Positions 46,099-56,575 of a stretch of 64,000 nt of DNA are shown here, piece after piece (positions within the stretch are counted from its first letter, which is position 1; every line of letters starts with the position of its first letter). The notes below the pieces were generated by a model that saw only the letters and a list, made by a program, of their open reading frames with translations, was not told where the DNA came from and ran no database searches. The stretch covers positions 1,231,649 to 1,295,648 of the forward strand of contig NZ_VYSG01000001.1 of the NCBI RefSeq assembly GCF_010667615.1. The letters are read 5' to 3'. The position numbers and the translations under genes were made by a program. The stretch is from Bifidobacterium choloepi (GTDB taxonomy: Bacteria; Actinomycetota; Actinomycetes; Actinomycetales; Bifidobacteriaceae).

Positions 46099-47166
46099 TC
46101 ACGCCTCGTCCAGATACCGCTGGGCGTCCAGCGCGGCGCGGCAGCCCATGCCGGCGGCGCTGATGGCCTGCATGTAGGTGTCGTCGACGCAGTCGCCGGC
46201 GGCGAAGACGCCGGGAACAGACGTTCGCGTGGACGCGCCGTCGACGAGGATGTAGCCGCGCTCGTTAAGGGGCAGCTGGCCGTCAAGGAACGCCGTGCAC
46301 GGCTCGTGGCCGATCGCGATGAAGACGCCGTTGGCCGGCAGGACGGTCTCCTCGCCGGTCTTCACGTTGCGCAGCGTCACCGATTCGACGGACGAATCGT
46401 TGCCGTTGATGCTCTCGACGACCGAATCCATGACGAAGTCGATCTTGTCGTCGGCGACGGCCCGCTCGACCATGATCTTCGACGCGCGGAATTCGTCGCG
46501 GCGATGGACGACGGCGACCGACGAGCCGAAGCGGGCGAGGAACAGCGCCTCCTCGAGCGCGCTGTCGCCGCCGCCGACGACAACGATCGGCTTGCCGCGG
46601 AAGAAGAAGCCGTCGCAGGTCGCGCAGAACGAGACGCCGCGGCCGCCGTAGTCGATCTCTCCGGGGACGTCGAGGTGCCGGTAGCTCGAGCCGGTCGTTA
46701 CGACGACGGCCCGCGCGCGGAACTCCTGCTTGCCGGAGCAATAGACGGTCTTGACGTCGCCGTTGAGGTCGACAGCCTCGACGTCGTCGAAGACGATTCG
46801 TGCGCCGAATCGCTCGGCCTGGCGCTGCATCTGCTCCATCAGGTCGGGGCCCATGATGCCGTCCGGGAAGCCGGGGAAGTTCTCGACTTCGGTCGTGTTG
46901 ACCAGCTGGCCGCCCGGCGTCAGCGCGCCGGCGACGACGACCGGCTTGAGGCCGGCCCTGGCGAGGTAGATGGTCGCCGTGTAGCCGGCGGGGCCGGAGC
47001 CGATGACGACGACGTTCTCGACGGCCGCGGCGCCGTGCTCGGCCGGCCTGACGGCCACCTGCGCCGTGACGTCGGTGGCGTCGGAAGAAGAGGCGGGAGA
47101 AGAGGCAGGAGAAGCCTGCGTGGCATCGCCCGGCGCGGCGATGCCGAAGATGTTCGTTTCGCTCAT
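46099..47166 (-). CDS. trxB: Thioredoxin reductase
   Basis: FAD/NADPH enzyme reducing thioredoxin (355 aa). FAD site VVVIGSGPAGYTATIYLARAGL, redox pair CATC (Cys181, Cys184), NADPH site VVVGGGDSALEEA and the FAD-binding end GVFAAGDCVDD are present. I start at ATG 47166 (MSETNIFG); about 45 poorly conserved residues lie before the FAD domain. It sits in the usual trxB-parB neighbourhood, though no thioredoxin or sigma-factor gene is adjacent. Confidence 0.93.
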   Translation of the reverse strand: MSETNIFGIAAPGDATQASPASSPASSSDATDVTAQVAVRPAEHGAAAVENVVVIGSGPAGYTATIYLARAGLKPVVVAGALTPGGQLVNTTEVENFPGFPDGIMGPDLMEQMQRQAERFGARIVFDDVEAVDLNGDVKTVYCSGKQEFRARAVVVTTGSSYRHLDVPGEIDYGGRGVSFCATCDGFFFRGKPIVVVGGGDSALEEALFLARFGSSVAVVHRRDEFRASKIMVERAVADDKIDFVMDSVVESINGNDSSVESVTLRNVKTGEETVLPANGVFIAIGHEPCTAFLDGQLPLNERGYILVDGASTRTSVPGVFAAGDCVDDTYMQAISAAGMGCRAALDAQRYLDEA

Positions 47167-47245
47167 GCCAGCCAGACTACTCCGCCCGACGGGGGCGCAA
47201 CAGTCCCGTAGGCTGAGAGCTTTCCGGAAAACTGGACATGGCAAA

Positions 47246-47425
47246 GGCTCCCTGAAAGGGAGCTGCCGAGCGCAGCGAGGCTGAGGGTCGACTTACGGAG
47301 CGCAATTGGTTACGATCCGTAAGTCGACCCTCAGTCGGCTTCGTCGACAGCTCCCGGAAAGGCCGCAAATGCTCGCTCGCTCGCATTTGCATATTTCAGC
47401 GGCGGGCGCCAGGGAGCTTATATAA
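47246..47425. repeat. Dispersed palindromic element, copy D (most complete)
   Basis: Left end CTCCCTGAAAGGGAGCTGCC, then GAGGGTCGACTTACGGAGCGC, a centre near 47310, and the mirrored CGTAAGTCGACCCTCAGTCGG, then CGACAGCTCCC and a GCATTTGCATATTTCAGCGG block ending CAGGGAGCT. It lies upstream of trxB and just past the parB stop. The rest of 47167-47432 has no gene. Confidence 0.82.
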
Positions 47426-47432
47426 GAAGGCC

Positions 47433-49151
47433 CTACTCCTCCGTCATCAGCAGCGCGCTGATGCGGTCGAGTTCCTCGGGACTCGAGAAGACGATCTCGA
47501 TGCGGCCGTGCTTCTCGGAACCCTTGATCGAGACCTTCGTGCCGAAGCGTTCGCCGAGCCGCTCGGGGATCGGCGAGCCGGACCACGGGTTGTTACGCTG
47601 GCGCGGCTTGTGCCGAGCCTGGTCTTCCTCGGACGCCGACATCGCGACGATCTCCTCGACGGAGCGCACCGACAGCCCCTCGTCGACGATCCGCTGCGCG
47701 ACCTGCTCCATCATCTCCTCGTTCGGCAGGCCGAGCAGCGCGCGGGCGTGACCGGCCGTCAGCTGGCCGGAGACGACACGCTTCTGCACGGACGCCGGCA
47801 GGTTCATCAGTCGCAGCGTGTTCGCGATCTGCGGCCGCGACTTCGAGACGGACTTCGACAGCTGCAGCTGCGTCATGCCGAACTCGTCGATCATCTGCTG
47901 GTAGGCGGCGGCCTCCTCGAGCGGATTGAGCGCCACGCGGTGCAGGTTCTCGAGCAGCGCGTCGCGCAGCATCGAGTCGTCGGCGGTCGTCTTGACGATC
48001 GCCGGGATCGTCTCGAAGCCGGCGAGCTTGCTCGCGCGCCACCGCCGCTCGCCCATGATCAGCTCGTATTCGCTGTCCATCTGCCCCTCGAACAGCGCGT
48101 TGAGTTCGTCGATCGTCGCGGAGCCGTCGATATTGCCGAACGATTCGTCCGCCGCGGCGCCGTCCGCGGACTGTCCCGCCCTGGCGGCCTTCGAGGCCTT
48201 CGCGGCCTCGATCTGCTCGGCCGGGCGGTGGCGCACGACGATCGGCTGCAGCACGCCGACTTCGGCGATCGACTCGGCGAGCTCGCGCAGCTCGTTCTCG
48301 TTGAAGACCATGCGCGGCTGGTGCAGGTTCGGCCCGATCTCGTCGAGCCTGAGCTCCATCAGGTAGCCGCCGGCGACCGGCTTGAGTTCGGCCGGCTGGC
48401 CTTCGGCATCCGTCGCGGCCGGCGCCTGCGACGCCGTCACGTCGACGTTGTAGCCGGCAGCGGCCGCCTTGAACTTCTCGGGATCGACGACCGGCGTGCC
48501 GTCGAAGAACATGTCGCTCGGATGCGCCATGTCGCCGATCGCCGGCATCGACATGCGCTTGCGTCCCTTGCGGCCGGTACTGGACGATTCGTCCGCCTTC
48601 TTCACCGCCTCGATCTCGGTCGTCGCCGTCTCGTCGGCGGCGACGTCGAGCTTGTGCACGGCGGCTTCCGGCTGCAGCGTCATCGGCCTCGACAGCATCG
48701 ACACGGTGCTCGCGTTGCGCGTCATCGTCCCCATCGACGGAATCGTCGACTCCAGCGGCGACACGGGCCCTTCCTGCTGGGCGTCCGTGGCAACGCCGAC
48801 CTCGCCCTGCCTCTCGCGCTTGCTCTCCGTTGCGGGAGCTCCCTCGGCGGAGGCTGTCGGCGAAGCCGGCCGAGAGTCGACACGACCGGCGGAGCCGGCC
48901 GTCAACGAGTCGGCCTTGGTCCCGGTCTTCCTGGCGGCCTTCTTCGCCGCGGGCTGCTTCTTCGCGGGAGCCGTGGCCTTCTTCACGGTCGGCTTGGCGG
49001 CCGTCTTCGGCCTGGCGGACGAATCGTTCTTCTTGTCCGACGATTCTTCCTCCGCTACCGGCGACTTCTTCGGCGCGACGAGGTCCTGTTCGTCGGGGAG
49101 CGCCGGGAACAACGCGCCGAGGCCCCTGCCCAACCGTGATTTCGCTGCCAT
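47433..49151 (-). CDS. parB: Chromosome-partitioning protein ParB
   Basis: Binds parS and slides as a CTP-gated clamp (572 aa, longer than usual). N-terminal ParA-contact motif SRLGRGLGALFP, CTP-binding GERRWRASKLAGF, ENLHRVALNPLEEA, and helix-turn-helix LSKSVSKSRPQIANTLRLM are all present. Between the N-terminus and the clamp lies a ~200-residue linker. Its first part is Lys/Ala/Pro-rich (KPTVKKATAPAKKQPAAKK), resembling histone H1 tails, and may bind DNA. It follows parA by 1 nt. Confidence 0.95.
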   Translation of the reverse strand: MAAKSRLGRGLGALFPALPDEQDLVAPKKSPVAEEESSDKKNDSSARPKTAAKPTVKKATAPAKKQPAAKKAARKTGTKADSLTAGSAGRVDSRPASPTASAEGAPATESKRERQGEVGVATDAQQEGPVSPLESTIPSMGTMTRNASTVSMLSRPMTLQPEAAVHKLDVAADETATTEIEAVKKADESSSTGRKGRKRMSMPAIGDMAHPSDMFFDGTPVVDPEKFKAAAAGYNVDVTASQAPAATDAEGQPAELKPVAGGYLMELRLDEIGPNLHQPRMVFNENELRELAESIAEVGVLQPIVVRHRPAEQIEAAKASKAARAGQSADGAAADESFGNIDGSATIDELNALFEGQMDSEYELIMGERRWRASKLAGFETIPAIVKTTADDSMLRDALLENLHRVALNPLEEAAAYQQMIDEFGMTQLQLSKSVSKSRPQIANTLRLMNLPASVQKRVVSGQLTAGHARALLGLPNEEMMEQVAQRIVDEGLSVRSVEEIVAMSASEEDQARHKPRQRNNPWSGSPIPERLGERFGTKVSIKGSEKHGRIEIVFSSPEELDRISALLMTEE

Positions 49152-49152
49152 G

Positions 49153-50163
<1,011 letters not shown>

Positions 50164-50246
50164 GAAGAGGCCCTCCTCACGATTCACAATATCTAACAGT
50201 TTCTTCAGCCGTATGGACACGGTCCGGCGTTGATCGTCCACTACGT

Positions 50247-50283
50247 TGTTTCACGTGAGTACCCAAAAGTTTCACGTGGTTTC
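50247..50283. promoter_or_regulatory. Two parS-like sites upstream of parA
   Basis: TGTTTCACGTGAGTAC (50247-50262) matches 12 of 16 consensus positions, and AGTTTCACGTGGTTTC (50268-50283) holds the 10-bp core. They are 21 bp apart and 84 nt or more upstream of the parA start, where ParB could also autoregulate. Confidence 0.55.
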
Positions 50284-50685
50284 GGCTCCACACTAGTCCG
50301 TTTCGCCTGCTCCCGCATGCCAAGCATGTCACAACGTGGACGGCATGGCAGTGGCGTGGCAACAGCATGGCAGCGATACGGTCATGCCGGATCTCGTAAC
50401 CTCTGCCTGTGTGGCATCCGGAAGCAGCCCATCGCCGAAGGATTCCCCACGCTACACCGCACATCGGGAGATACCACGTCCCCACCCCCGATGTGAGGAA
50501 ATGTGGAAAACTGTGGAAAACCGATGTGGAGAATCGCCTCGTCGAACATCTGTTCCCGGCCCGAAAACCGCGCTGTTTTCAACCCTTTTCGGGATTCCCC
50601 CGATCATCGGTACCGCGCCTGTGGAAACTTTCCACACCCACGTGAAAATGTGGAAAACTCTATCCACCGCTTCCCGCCCTTCTCG

Positions 50686-50724
50686 ATGTAATGCACCCGA
50701 ACCGGCGGCTCGGGTGTACTACAT
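50686..50724 (-). terminator. Inverted repeat after rsmG
   Basis: GATGTAATGCACCCGA and CTCGGGTGTACTACATC form an imperfect stem around a GC-rich loop, about 85 nt past the rsmG stop codon. Confidence 0.55.
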
Positions 50725-50807
50725 CATGTGGTGGCCAGCTTGACGGCCAGTCTGGCTTCCATCGACAGGATCGGGGTCGGCGACGACCAACCGACGGATG
50801 AATCGTC

Positions 50808-51575
50808 CTACTTCTTCTGCAGGATGACGACGTGGGTGGGCTCGAGACCGGGAGCGACCGGCGCCTCGACGACGCGGGCGTGACCGCCGCCCATCGCGGC
50901 GATCTGCTTGCGCGCCTTGTCGAGCTCGGCCTGGGCGGAGCGGCCCTTGAGCGCGATCAGCTCGCCCTTCGACGCGAGCAGCGGTAGCGTCCAGCCGGCA
51001 AGCTTCGTCATCGGCGCGACGGCGCGGCACGTGACGACGGCGAACGGATGGTGGATCGCGGCGGCCGTCTCGGCGGACACGGCGACGGCGCCGCCGGTCT
51101 TCGGCGCCTTGCCGACGAGCCGGCCGTTGCGCTTGAGCGCCTCGATCGCCTCTTCCGAGCGCGCGCGGACGACGACGGCGTTGTTGAGATTCATCTCCTC
51201 GATGCATTCGTCAAGCCACTCGCAACGTCGTTCCATCGGCTCGATCAGCGTGAAACTGACTTCCGGCAGCATCGCCGCGGCGACGAGGCCCGGGAATCCG
51301 CCGCCGGAACCGAGGTCGGCGACGGTCTTGAACTGCTTCTTCGCGACGGCCTTGCGGATGAACGGCACGACGGCCGCCGAATTGAGGATGTGACGCTCCC
51401 ACAGGATCGAGACATCGCGCGGCCCGATCAGTCCGCGCGGCTCGCCCTCCTCGAGAAGTTTCGCATGGAACACCTCGAGCTGCGGCATCGCCGCCCCGAG
51501 CACCTCCTCGAGCACCGGCGCCCCCTCGAGCTCGTCCCGCAGCTCGCCTTCGAGGCGCGTTTCCGCCTCAGTCAT
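50808..51575 (-). CDS. rsmG: 16S rRNA (guanine527-N7)-methyltransferase
   Basis: Methylates G527 of 16S rRNA; loss gives low-level streptomycin resistance in other bacteria (255 aa). AdoMet motif [34 protein letters not shown] (quoted in part) and [12 protein letters not shown] are typical. ATG 51575 overlaps the khpB stop by 8 nt (ATGACTGA), so translation is coupled. A short basic upstream extension to 51635 is not likely to be translated. Confidence 0.94.
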   Translation of the reverse strand: MTEAETRLEGELRDELEGAPVLEEVLGAAMPQLEVFHAKLLEEGEPRGLIGPRDVSILWERHILNSAAVVPFIRKAVAKKQFKTVADLGSGGGFPGLVAAAMLPEVSFTLIEPMERRCEWLDECIEEMNLNNAVVVRARSEEAIEALKRNGRLVGKAPKTGGAVAVSAETAAAIHHPFAVVTCRAVAPMTKLAGWTLPLLASKGELIALKGRSAQAELDKARKQIAAMGGGHARVVEAPVAPGLEPTHVVILQKK

Positions 51576-52101
51576 CGTACTCGTCGTCGAAGTCTTCGCC
51601 CTCGGTTTCCGACTTCTTGAGGTAGACGGTGACATAGCGGTGCGGTTCCTCGCCGTGGGAGCGGGAGCGCAGGCCCTCGTCGCGCACGACGTCGTGGACC
51701 ACCTTGCGCTCGAACGAGTTCATCGGCTTGAGGCTGACCGGCTCTCCGGTCTCGCGGGCCTCGTCGACGGCGTCGAGCGCCATGTCGCGCAGGATCTGGC
51801 GCTTGCGCTTGAGGAATCCGTCGACGTCGACGATGAGGTGCGAACGCTCGCCGGTGCGCTGCTGCACGGCCAGTCGGGTCAGCTGCTGCAGCGCGTCGAC
51901 GACCTCGCCGTTGCGGCCGATCAGGTGCTTGATGTCGGTGTCGTCGTCGGCGACGATCTGGATCATCGGTCGGCCGTTGCGGATGCCGAGCTCGATGTCG
52001 CCTTCGTAGTCGGCGATGTCGAGCAGCCCCTCGAGGTAGTCGGCCGCGATGTCGGCTTCGTCGTTGAGCTGGTCGATCGTCTTGTCGTCCATTTGTACCA
52101 T
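51568..52101 (-). CDS. khpB: RNA-binding protein KhpB/Jag (KH and R3H domains)
   Basis: Small RNA-binding protein that partners KhpA and affects cell-shape genes in other Gram-positives (177 aa). The KH domain shows [16 protein letters not shown], and the R3H domain ends with [27 protein letters not shown] (quoted in part). The C-terminus is acidic. ATG has GAAGGAG 8 nt upstream. It sits between yidC and rsmG, the standard place. Confidence 0.93.
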   Translation of the reverse strand: MVQMDDKTIDQLNDEADIAADYLEGLLDIADYEGDIELGIRNGRPMIQIVADDDTDIKHLIGRNGEVVDALQQLTRLAVQQRTGERSHLIVDVDGFLKRKRQILRDMALDAVDEARETGEPVSLKPMNSFERKVVHDVVRDEGLRSRSHGEEPHRYVTVYLKKSETEGEDFDDEYDD

Positions 52102-52295
52102 GCGGTTGGCTCCTTCGTGGAAAATCTCGCTGTCCGGCGGGGTGGCGGTCGTTGCGGCGCCCGCGCCGTGCTCGCGTTGGTTGTCGGGTCGGTCAAAGAC
52201 TGTCTACCAGTCTATGCCGCCGGCCGCCCGGCCGGAAGGCAACGTCCCACATCCATCACCGGATTGTCCGGTTTCGTGGACATGGGACGCATGCG

Positions 52296-53309
52296 TCATT
52301 TCTTCTTGTTGCCGGAACGATTCTTCCGCTTGGGCTGCTGGCGCTGATAGCCCTGCTTTTCCTTGCGTTCGTTCTCCTCGCGCGCCTTGATCAGCGCCTC
52401 TTCCTCGAGCGAGGGCTGGCCGGCCTTGGCGCGGCGGGCGTTCTCCTTCTCGTGGTCGCGCTTCTCCTTGTCGTCGGCGGCCGGCGAGCCGGGCGTCGGG
52501 AACTCGTGGATCTGCCAGAACGAGCGGACGAGGTTGCAGATGTTGTTGGCGAGCCAGTAGACGAGCACGGCGAACGGCATCGCGACGCCCGAGAAGATGT
52601 ACATGAGCGGGAAGACCCACAGCATGATCTTCTGCATCTTGTCGGTCTGCGGGTTCGCGGCCGCCGGGTTCGTGTTGCGCTTCATCGTGTTGTACTGCAT
52701 GTACCACAGGCACACGCACATCAGCGCGACGAAGATCGCGATGATCGCCTTGCTGCCGCCGGTCGCCGTCGTGAACGTGTCGGTCACCTTGGTGCCGAAG
52801 AACGACGTCTGCGAGAACTGTTCGGCGCGCTCGACGGTGAAGGCGCCAAGCGGATCGCGCTTGCCGCGGGCGATGTACGGAATCGCGGACAGCACGTAGA
52901 ACATGCACATGAAGACCGGGCCCTGGATGACCATCGGCAGGCACGAGCCGGCCGGGTTGGCCTTGTTGTCCTGGTAGAGCTTCATGACCTCGCGCTGCAT
53001 CGCTTCCTTGCTGGCGGGGTCGTTCTTGCCCTTGTACTTGTTCTGGATCTTCATCATCTGCGGCTGGATGGCCTGCATGCGCCGCATCGACTTCATCTGC
53101 TTGTAGAACAGCGGGAAGATGCACGCCTGCACGACGATGACCAGGAAGATGATCGAGAACACCCATGACAGGCCGACGGGGTTCATGCCGATCAGCGTCA
53201 GGAACTTGTGGAAGATGGTCATGATCCAGGTCATCAGCCATTCGACCGGGGTCAGGATCTTGTACAGCCAGCCAAAGAAGCCGCTGTCAAGCATGAAGTT
53301 CTCACTCAT
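52296..53309 (-). CDS. yidC: Membrane protein insertase YidC
   Basis: Inserts and folds membrane proteins with or without Sec (337 aa). Five-helix Oxa1/YidC core: GLSWVFSIIFLVIVVQACIFPLFYKQMKSMRRMQ (quoted in part), LYQDNKANPAGSCLPMVIQGPVF, and a late LMYIFSGVAMPFAVLVYWLANNICNL-type pair. The basic C-terminus (RKNRSGNKKK) fits ribosome contact. It overlaps the yidD stop by 8 nt. A 194-nt gap separates it from khpB. Confidence 0.95.
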   Translation of the reverse strand: MSENFMLDSGFFGWLYKILTPVEWLMTWIMTIFHKFLTLIGMNPVGLSWVFSIIFLVIVVQACIFPLFYKQMKSMRRMQAIQPQMMKIQNKYKGKNDPASKEAMQREVMKLYQDNKANPAGSCLPMVIQGPVFMCMFYVLSAIPYIARGKRDPLGAFTVERAEQFSQTSFFGTKVTDTFTTATGGSKAIIAIFVALMCVCLWYMQYNTMKRNTNPAAANPQTDKMQKIMLWVFPLMYIFSGVAMPFAVLVYWLANNICNLVRSFWQIHEFPTPGSPAADDKEKRDHEKENARRAKAGQPSLEEEALIKAREENERKEKQGYQRQQPKRKNRSGNKKK

Positions 53310-53706
53310 TGGGGACGTCCTCTCCTTCTTCGTCCTTCGGCAATGGGGTCAGTCGGGGCGCCTCGTGGGCCCGCGACCAGGAAAAGCGGTAGAACACCGA
53401 GAACCGTCGCGGCACGTCGTCGATGCCGCCGTCGCTCCACGGCCGGCAGCGCAGCAGCCGCAGGGCCGCGAGCGTGCCGCCCCGCACGGCGCCGAACCGG
53501 CGGATCGCCGTCAGCGCGTAGTTGGAACAGCTCGGATAGTACTTGCAGCAGGCCGGGCGCCCGGCGGACACCCGCCGCTGATACCAGCGAATGGCCCGGA
53601 TCATCGTCCGGCTCGCCATGCTCCGGCGCCGGCTTGCGTTCGCCGTCGCGCTGGCGGGACGGCCGGCCGTCGTCGCCGGCGACGATTCGTCCGTCCGCTG
53701 CCCCAT
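53302..53706 (-). CDS. yidD: Membrane protein insertion efficiency factor YidD
   Basis: Small membrane-associated factor acting with YidC (134 aa, with longer ends than the usual ~80). Core: IRWYQRRVSAGRPACCKYYPSCSNYALTAIRRFGA (quoted in part) with the conserved Cys residues, and RLLRCRPWSDGGIDDVP. The Ser/Ala-rich first ~35 residues include a DESS segment encoded by the iterated motif, so a later start near MIRAIRWYQ is possible. Confidence 0.9.
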   Translation of the reverse strand: MGQRTDESSPATTAGRPASATANASRRRSMASRTMIRAIRWYQRRVSAGRPACCKYYPSCSNYALTAIRRFGAVRGGTLAALRLLRCRPWSDGGIDDVPRRFSVFYRFSWSRAHEAPRLTPLPKDEEGEDVPNE

Positions 53707-53712
53707 CGCGGC

Positions 53713-54144
53713 CTAGTTCCGGCCGGCGTCGCCGGCGGCGTCCCGTTCGGCTTCGCGCGCGACCTTGCGGGTCACGGCCGCGAACAGCTCGCGGGCCTGG
53801 TCGTCGAGCGACTGGAACGATGCATGCGCCGCGGACGGCTTCGCCCGCATGACGATGTCGATGTCGGGCGGCAGCAGCTCCTGGTAATTGCGGGCAATAA
53901 CACGAAATCGCCGTTTCACGGTGTTTCGCGTGACGGCGTTTCCAACGGACTTGGATACGGCAAGCCCCATCCTGCGCCCCGGATGGGCTACAGGCGTCCT
54001 CGAAGCGCCGTGCTGTTCACTCCCGGCAGCCTGCCGCTCGGGCAGCGACCTGTCGAGATAGTGCACGACGATGTCGTGGCCGCTTACGCGGCGACGGCGC
54101 TTCAGGACCGCGACGAATTCGCGATGGCTCTTCAGCCGTTCCAC
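53713..54144 (-). CDS. rnpA: Ribonuclease P protein component
   Basis: Protein subunit of RNase P, which trims tRNA 5' ends (143 aa). N-terminal [19 protein letters not shown] and the RNR-like motif [17 protein letters not shown] are diagnostic. Start GTG 54144. A ~20-residue insertion ([19 protein letters not shown]) interrupts the early beta region. It lies between rpmH and yidD as in almost all bacteria. Confidence 0.94.
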   Translation of the reverse strand: MERLKSHREFVAVLKRRRRVSGHDIVVHYLDRSLPERQAAGSEQHGASRTPVAHPGRRMGLAVSKSVGNAVTRNTVKRRFRVIARNYQELLPPDIDIVMRAKPSAAHASFQSLDDQARELFAAVTRKVAREAERDAAGDAGRN

Positions 54145-54202
54145 TGCGTCCGGCTCTCTTTCCCTTGTGTTCCCCTGTTGGTTACAGTCCGGAGGAAAGA
54201 AC

Positions 54203-54337
54203 TCAGGCGGACAGGGACTTGCGGCCCTTGGCGCGGCGACGGTTGATCAGGGCACGGCCGCTGCGGGTGCGCATGCGGGCACGGAAGCCGTGCTTCATGT
54301 GACGGCGACGGTTATTCGGCTGGAAGGTCCTCTTCAT
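54203..54337 (-). CDS. rpmH: 50S ribosomal protein L34
   Basis: 44-aa ribosomal protein [18 protein letters not shown]..., complete and typical. Start ATG 54337 with CAGGAGCG upstream. It heads the minus-strand operon rpmH-rnpA-yidD-yidC, divergent from dnaA. Confidence 0.97.
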   Translation of the reverse strand: MKRTFQPNNRRRHMKHGFRARMRTRSGRALINRRRAKGRKSLSA

Positions 54338-54670
54338 ATCAACGCTCCTGGTGAATTTTGGCCATGCGAATGCACGGCTCCTCATGAGTCAAGCTCTACC
54401 AAAGTACTCTCACCCCTACCCCAGAGGCAAGCCGCACGCCGTTTCCACCGTCGCAAGAATCATGCAATGTGGAAAAACCGGCGGCGTATTTTTCCACAAA
54501 ATCGTTGGAACGGTGGGAAAATCCCGGCGCGACTTATCCACAAATTACACCGATGTTATTCACAAACCCAGCCGTTTCAACACGCAACGATGTGGATAAC
54601 TTCTCCGGTTTGGAGTAAATATGTTATGTTGATTCTTTTTCCGTGAACTACCATAACTGGAAGGCTGAAG
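54338..54670. promoter_or_regulatory. rpmH-dnaA divergent promoter region with DnaA boxes
   Basis: The AT-rich 333-bp gap holds DnaA boxes: TTATCCACA (54534-54542), TTATTCACA (54556-54564) and TGTGGATAA (54591-54599). Several TTTCCACA-like sequences precede them. TAAATATGTTATG just before dnaA is a likely -10 area. DnaA autoregulation is typical for this layout. Confidence 0.75.
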
Positions 54671-56575
54671 ATGGGTGGAGAAACCCTCGACCCCGTCGCC
54701 CGCGCACAGTCGATCTGGTCCGACACCCTCGCCATTCTGGGCGGCCGTGTCACCGATCGCCAGAAGGCGTGGCTGATGGGCGTCGTCCCCGAGTCGGTGA
54801 ACGGCCCGTCGATCATGCTGTGCGTCCGTGACAACGAGACGTTGCAGACGCTTGTCGGCCAGCTGTACATGGTCATGCTGCAGGCGTTGCAGATCGCGAA
54901 CGCCGGGCAGCCGCTCTATCCGTCCTTCAAGATCGACCCGTCGGCCCCGGCCGTCGAGGAGCCGAACGGCAACGACGCCGCCGCGGCTCCCGCCTCGACA
55001 TCGACACAGACTCCGGCGGCCGGATCGTCCAACGGCTTCGTGCCGCTGCCGACCGACGCCTATCCGGCGGCCACCGAGCAGGCGTCGCCGTCCACCGGCA
55101 CGATTCCCGCCGTGAATGCGACGACTTCCCCGGCGCCGGCGATCACCGAGGAGGCGATCGAGGCGGCCCAGCAGCTGCTCCAGCAGGCCGAACAGCAGGG
55201 CATCCGTCCGATTACGCAGTCGATGCCGATCGTGCAGGCCGCGCAGGCGGCCGCTGCCGCGACGGCACCGTCGTTCGCGCCGGCCGTCACGCCGCAGACC
55301 GTCCGCCGACCGCAGACGACGCATGCCGGCCAGTCGATGACGGGAACGCCGGGCGTCTCGCAGCCCACCGCCGCGTCGCAGCAGGCCACCGGCCGCCAGG
55401 CCACGCAGGCCACCGCGCAGGTGCACGAGGACGGCCAGCATGCCGTCACGGCGTCGCAGGGCGAGCTGCCGATTCCGTCGACGATCCCCGAGCGCCACGT
55501 CGTCGCGGCCGAATCGTCGACGCCGATGCGCGATCCGATCTCCCACCTCAACAAGGCCGCCACGTTCGACACGTTCGTGCCCGGCTCGTCGAACCGGTTC
55601 GCGCGCACCGTCGCGCTGGCCGTCGCCGAGGGCAGCGGCCGCGACTACAACCCGCTGTGCATCTACGGCGGTTCCGGCCTGGGCAAGACGCACCTGCTCA
55701 ACGCGATCGGCAACTACGCGCTCGTCAAGGACCCGTCGCTGCGCGTGCGCTACGTGACGAGCGAGGAGTTCACGAACGAGTACATCGACGCGATCCGTTC
55801 CGAAACCGAGAACAGCCGCACGATTTCCGACTTCAACAAGCGCTACCGCGACGAAGTCGACATGCTGCTCATCGACGACATCCAGTTCCTGTCCGGCAAG
55901 GACTCGACGCTCGAGCAGTTCTTCCACACGTTCAACGCGCTGAAGGAATCCGACAAGCGCATCGTGCTGTCGAGCGACGTGCCGCCGAAGAACCTCAAGG
56001 GCTTCGAGGCGCGCCTGATCTCGCGCTTCGAGTCGGGCCTGACCGTCGACGTGCAGCCGCCGGACCTCGAGACACGCACGGCCATCCTGCAGATGATGGC
56101 GCAGACGAACCACTACTCGATCCCGAAGGACGTCATCGACCTGATCGCCCGCCGCTTCACCGAGAACATCCGCGAGCTCGAGGGCGCGCTGACGCGCATC
56201 ACGGCGATGGCGTCGATCACGAACCAGCCGGTCTCCTACGCGTTGGCCGAGCAGACGCTGCGCGACTTCTTCGTCGCCGACGTGGAGCTCAAGCCGACCG
56301 ACATCATCGGCCAGGTCGCCCAGTACTTCCACCTGTCGTTCGACGACCTCGTCGGCCGCAGCCGCACGAAGAACGTGGCCCTGGCGAGGCAGGTCGCGAT
56401 GTACCTGACGCGCGAGATGACGTCAATGAGTCTCGTCGACATCGGCCAGGTCTTCGGCGGCCTCGACCACACCACCGTCATGTACGGCTGCAAGAAGATC
56501 TCGAGCAAGATGAGCGAGAAGAAGGAAATCTACAACTACGTCATGGAACTGACGGTCCGTCTCAAGCACTCGTGA
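54671..56575 (+). CDS. dnaA: Chromosomal replication initiator DnaA
   Basis: AAA+ ATPase that opens oriC (634 aa, with a long Ala/Gln/Pro/Thr linker, about residues 95-290). Domain III: GGSGLGKTHLLNAIGNY (Walker A), LLIDDIQFL (Walker B), and the sensor region AILQMMAQTN. Domain IV has VGRSRTKNVALARQVAMYLTRE and the recognition helix FGGLDHTTV. The family norm is FGGRDHTTV or FGRDHTTV, so Leu598 replaces the almost universal Arg. ATG has GGAAGG upstream. Confidence 0.97.
   Translation: MGGETLDPVARAQSIWSDTLAILGGRVTDRQKAWLMGVVPESVNGPSIMLCVRDNETLQTLVGQLYMVMLQALQIANAGQPLYPSFKIDPSAPAVEEPNGNDAAAAPASTSTQTPAAGSSNGFVPLPTDAYPAATEQASPSTGTIPAVNATTSPAPAITEEAIEAAQQLLQQAEQQGIRPITQSMPIVQAAQAAAAATAPSFAPAVTPQTVRRPQTTHAGQSMTGTPGVSQPTAASQQATGRQATQATAQVHEDGQHAVTASQGELPIPSTIPERHVVAAESSTPMRDPISHLNKAATFDTFVPGSSNRFARTVALAVAEGSGRDYNPLCIYGGSGLGKTHLLNAIGNYALVKDPSLRVRYVTSEEFTNEYIDAIRSETENSRTISDFNKRYRDEVDMLLIDDIQFLSGKDSTLEQFFHTFNALKESDKRIVLSSDVPPKNLKGFEARLISRFESGLTVDVQPPDLETRTAILQMMAQTNHYSIPKDVIDLIARRFTENIRELEGALTRITAMASITNQPVSYALAEQTLRDFFVADVELKPTDIIGQVAQYFHLSFDDLVGRSRTKNVALARQVAMYLTREMTSMSLVDIGQVFGGLDHTTVMYGCKKISSKMSEKKEIYNYVMELTVRLKHS

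Larger units (their letters stand above)
50164..50807. other. 644-bp spacer between parA and rsmG
   Basis: No gene found. It holds two parS-like sites, a run of TGTGGAAAA-type sequence at 50500-50530 and around 50620-50655 (resembling degenerate DnaA boxes), and the rsmG terminator. It is less GC-rich than its neighbours. Confidence 0.5.
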
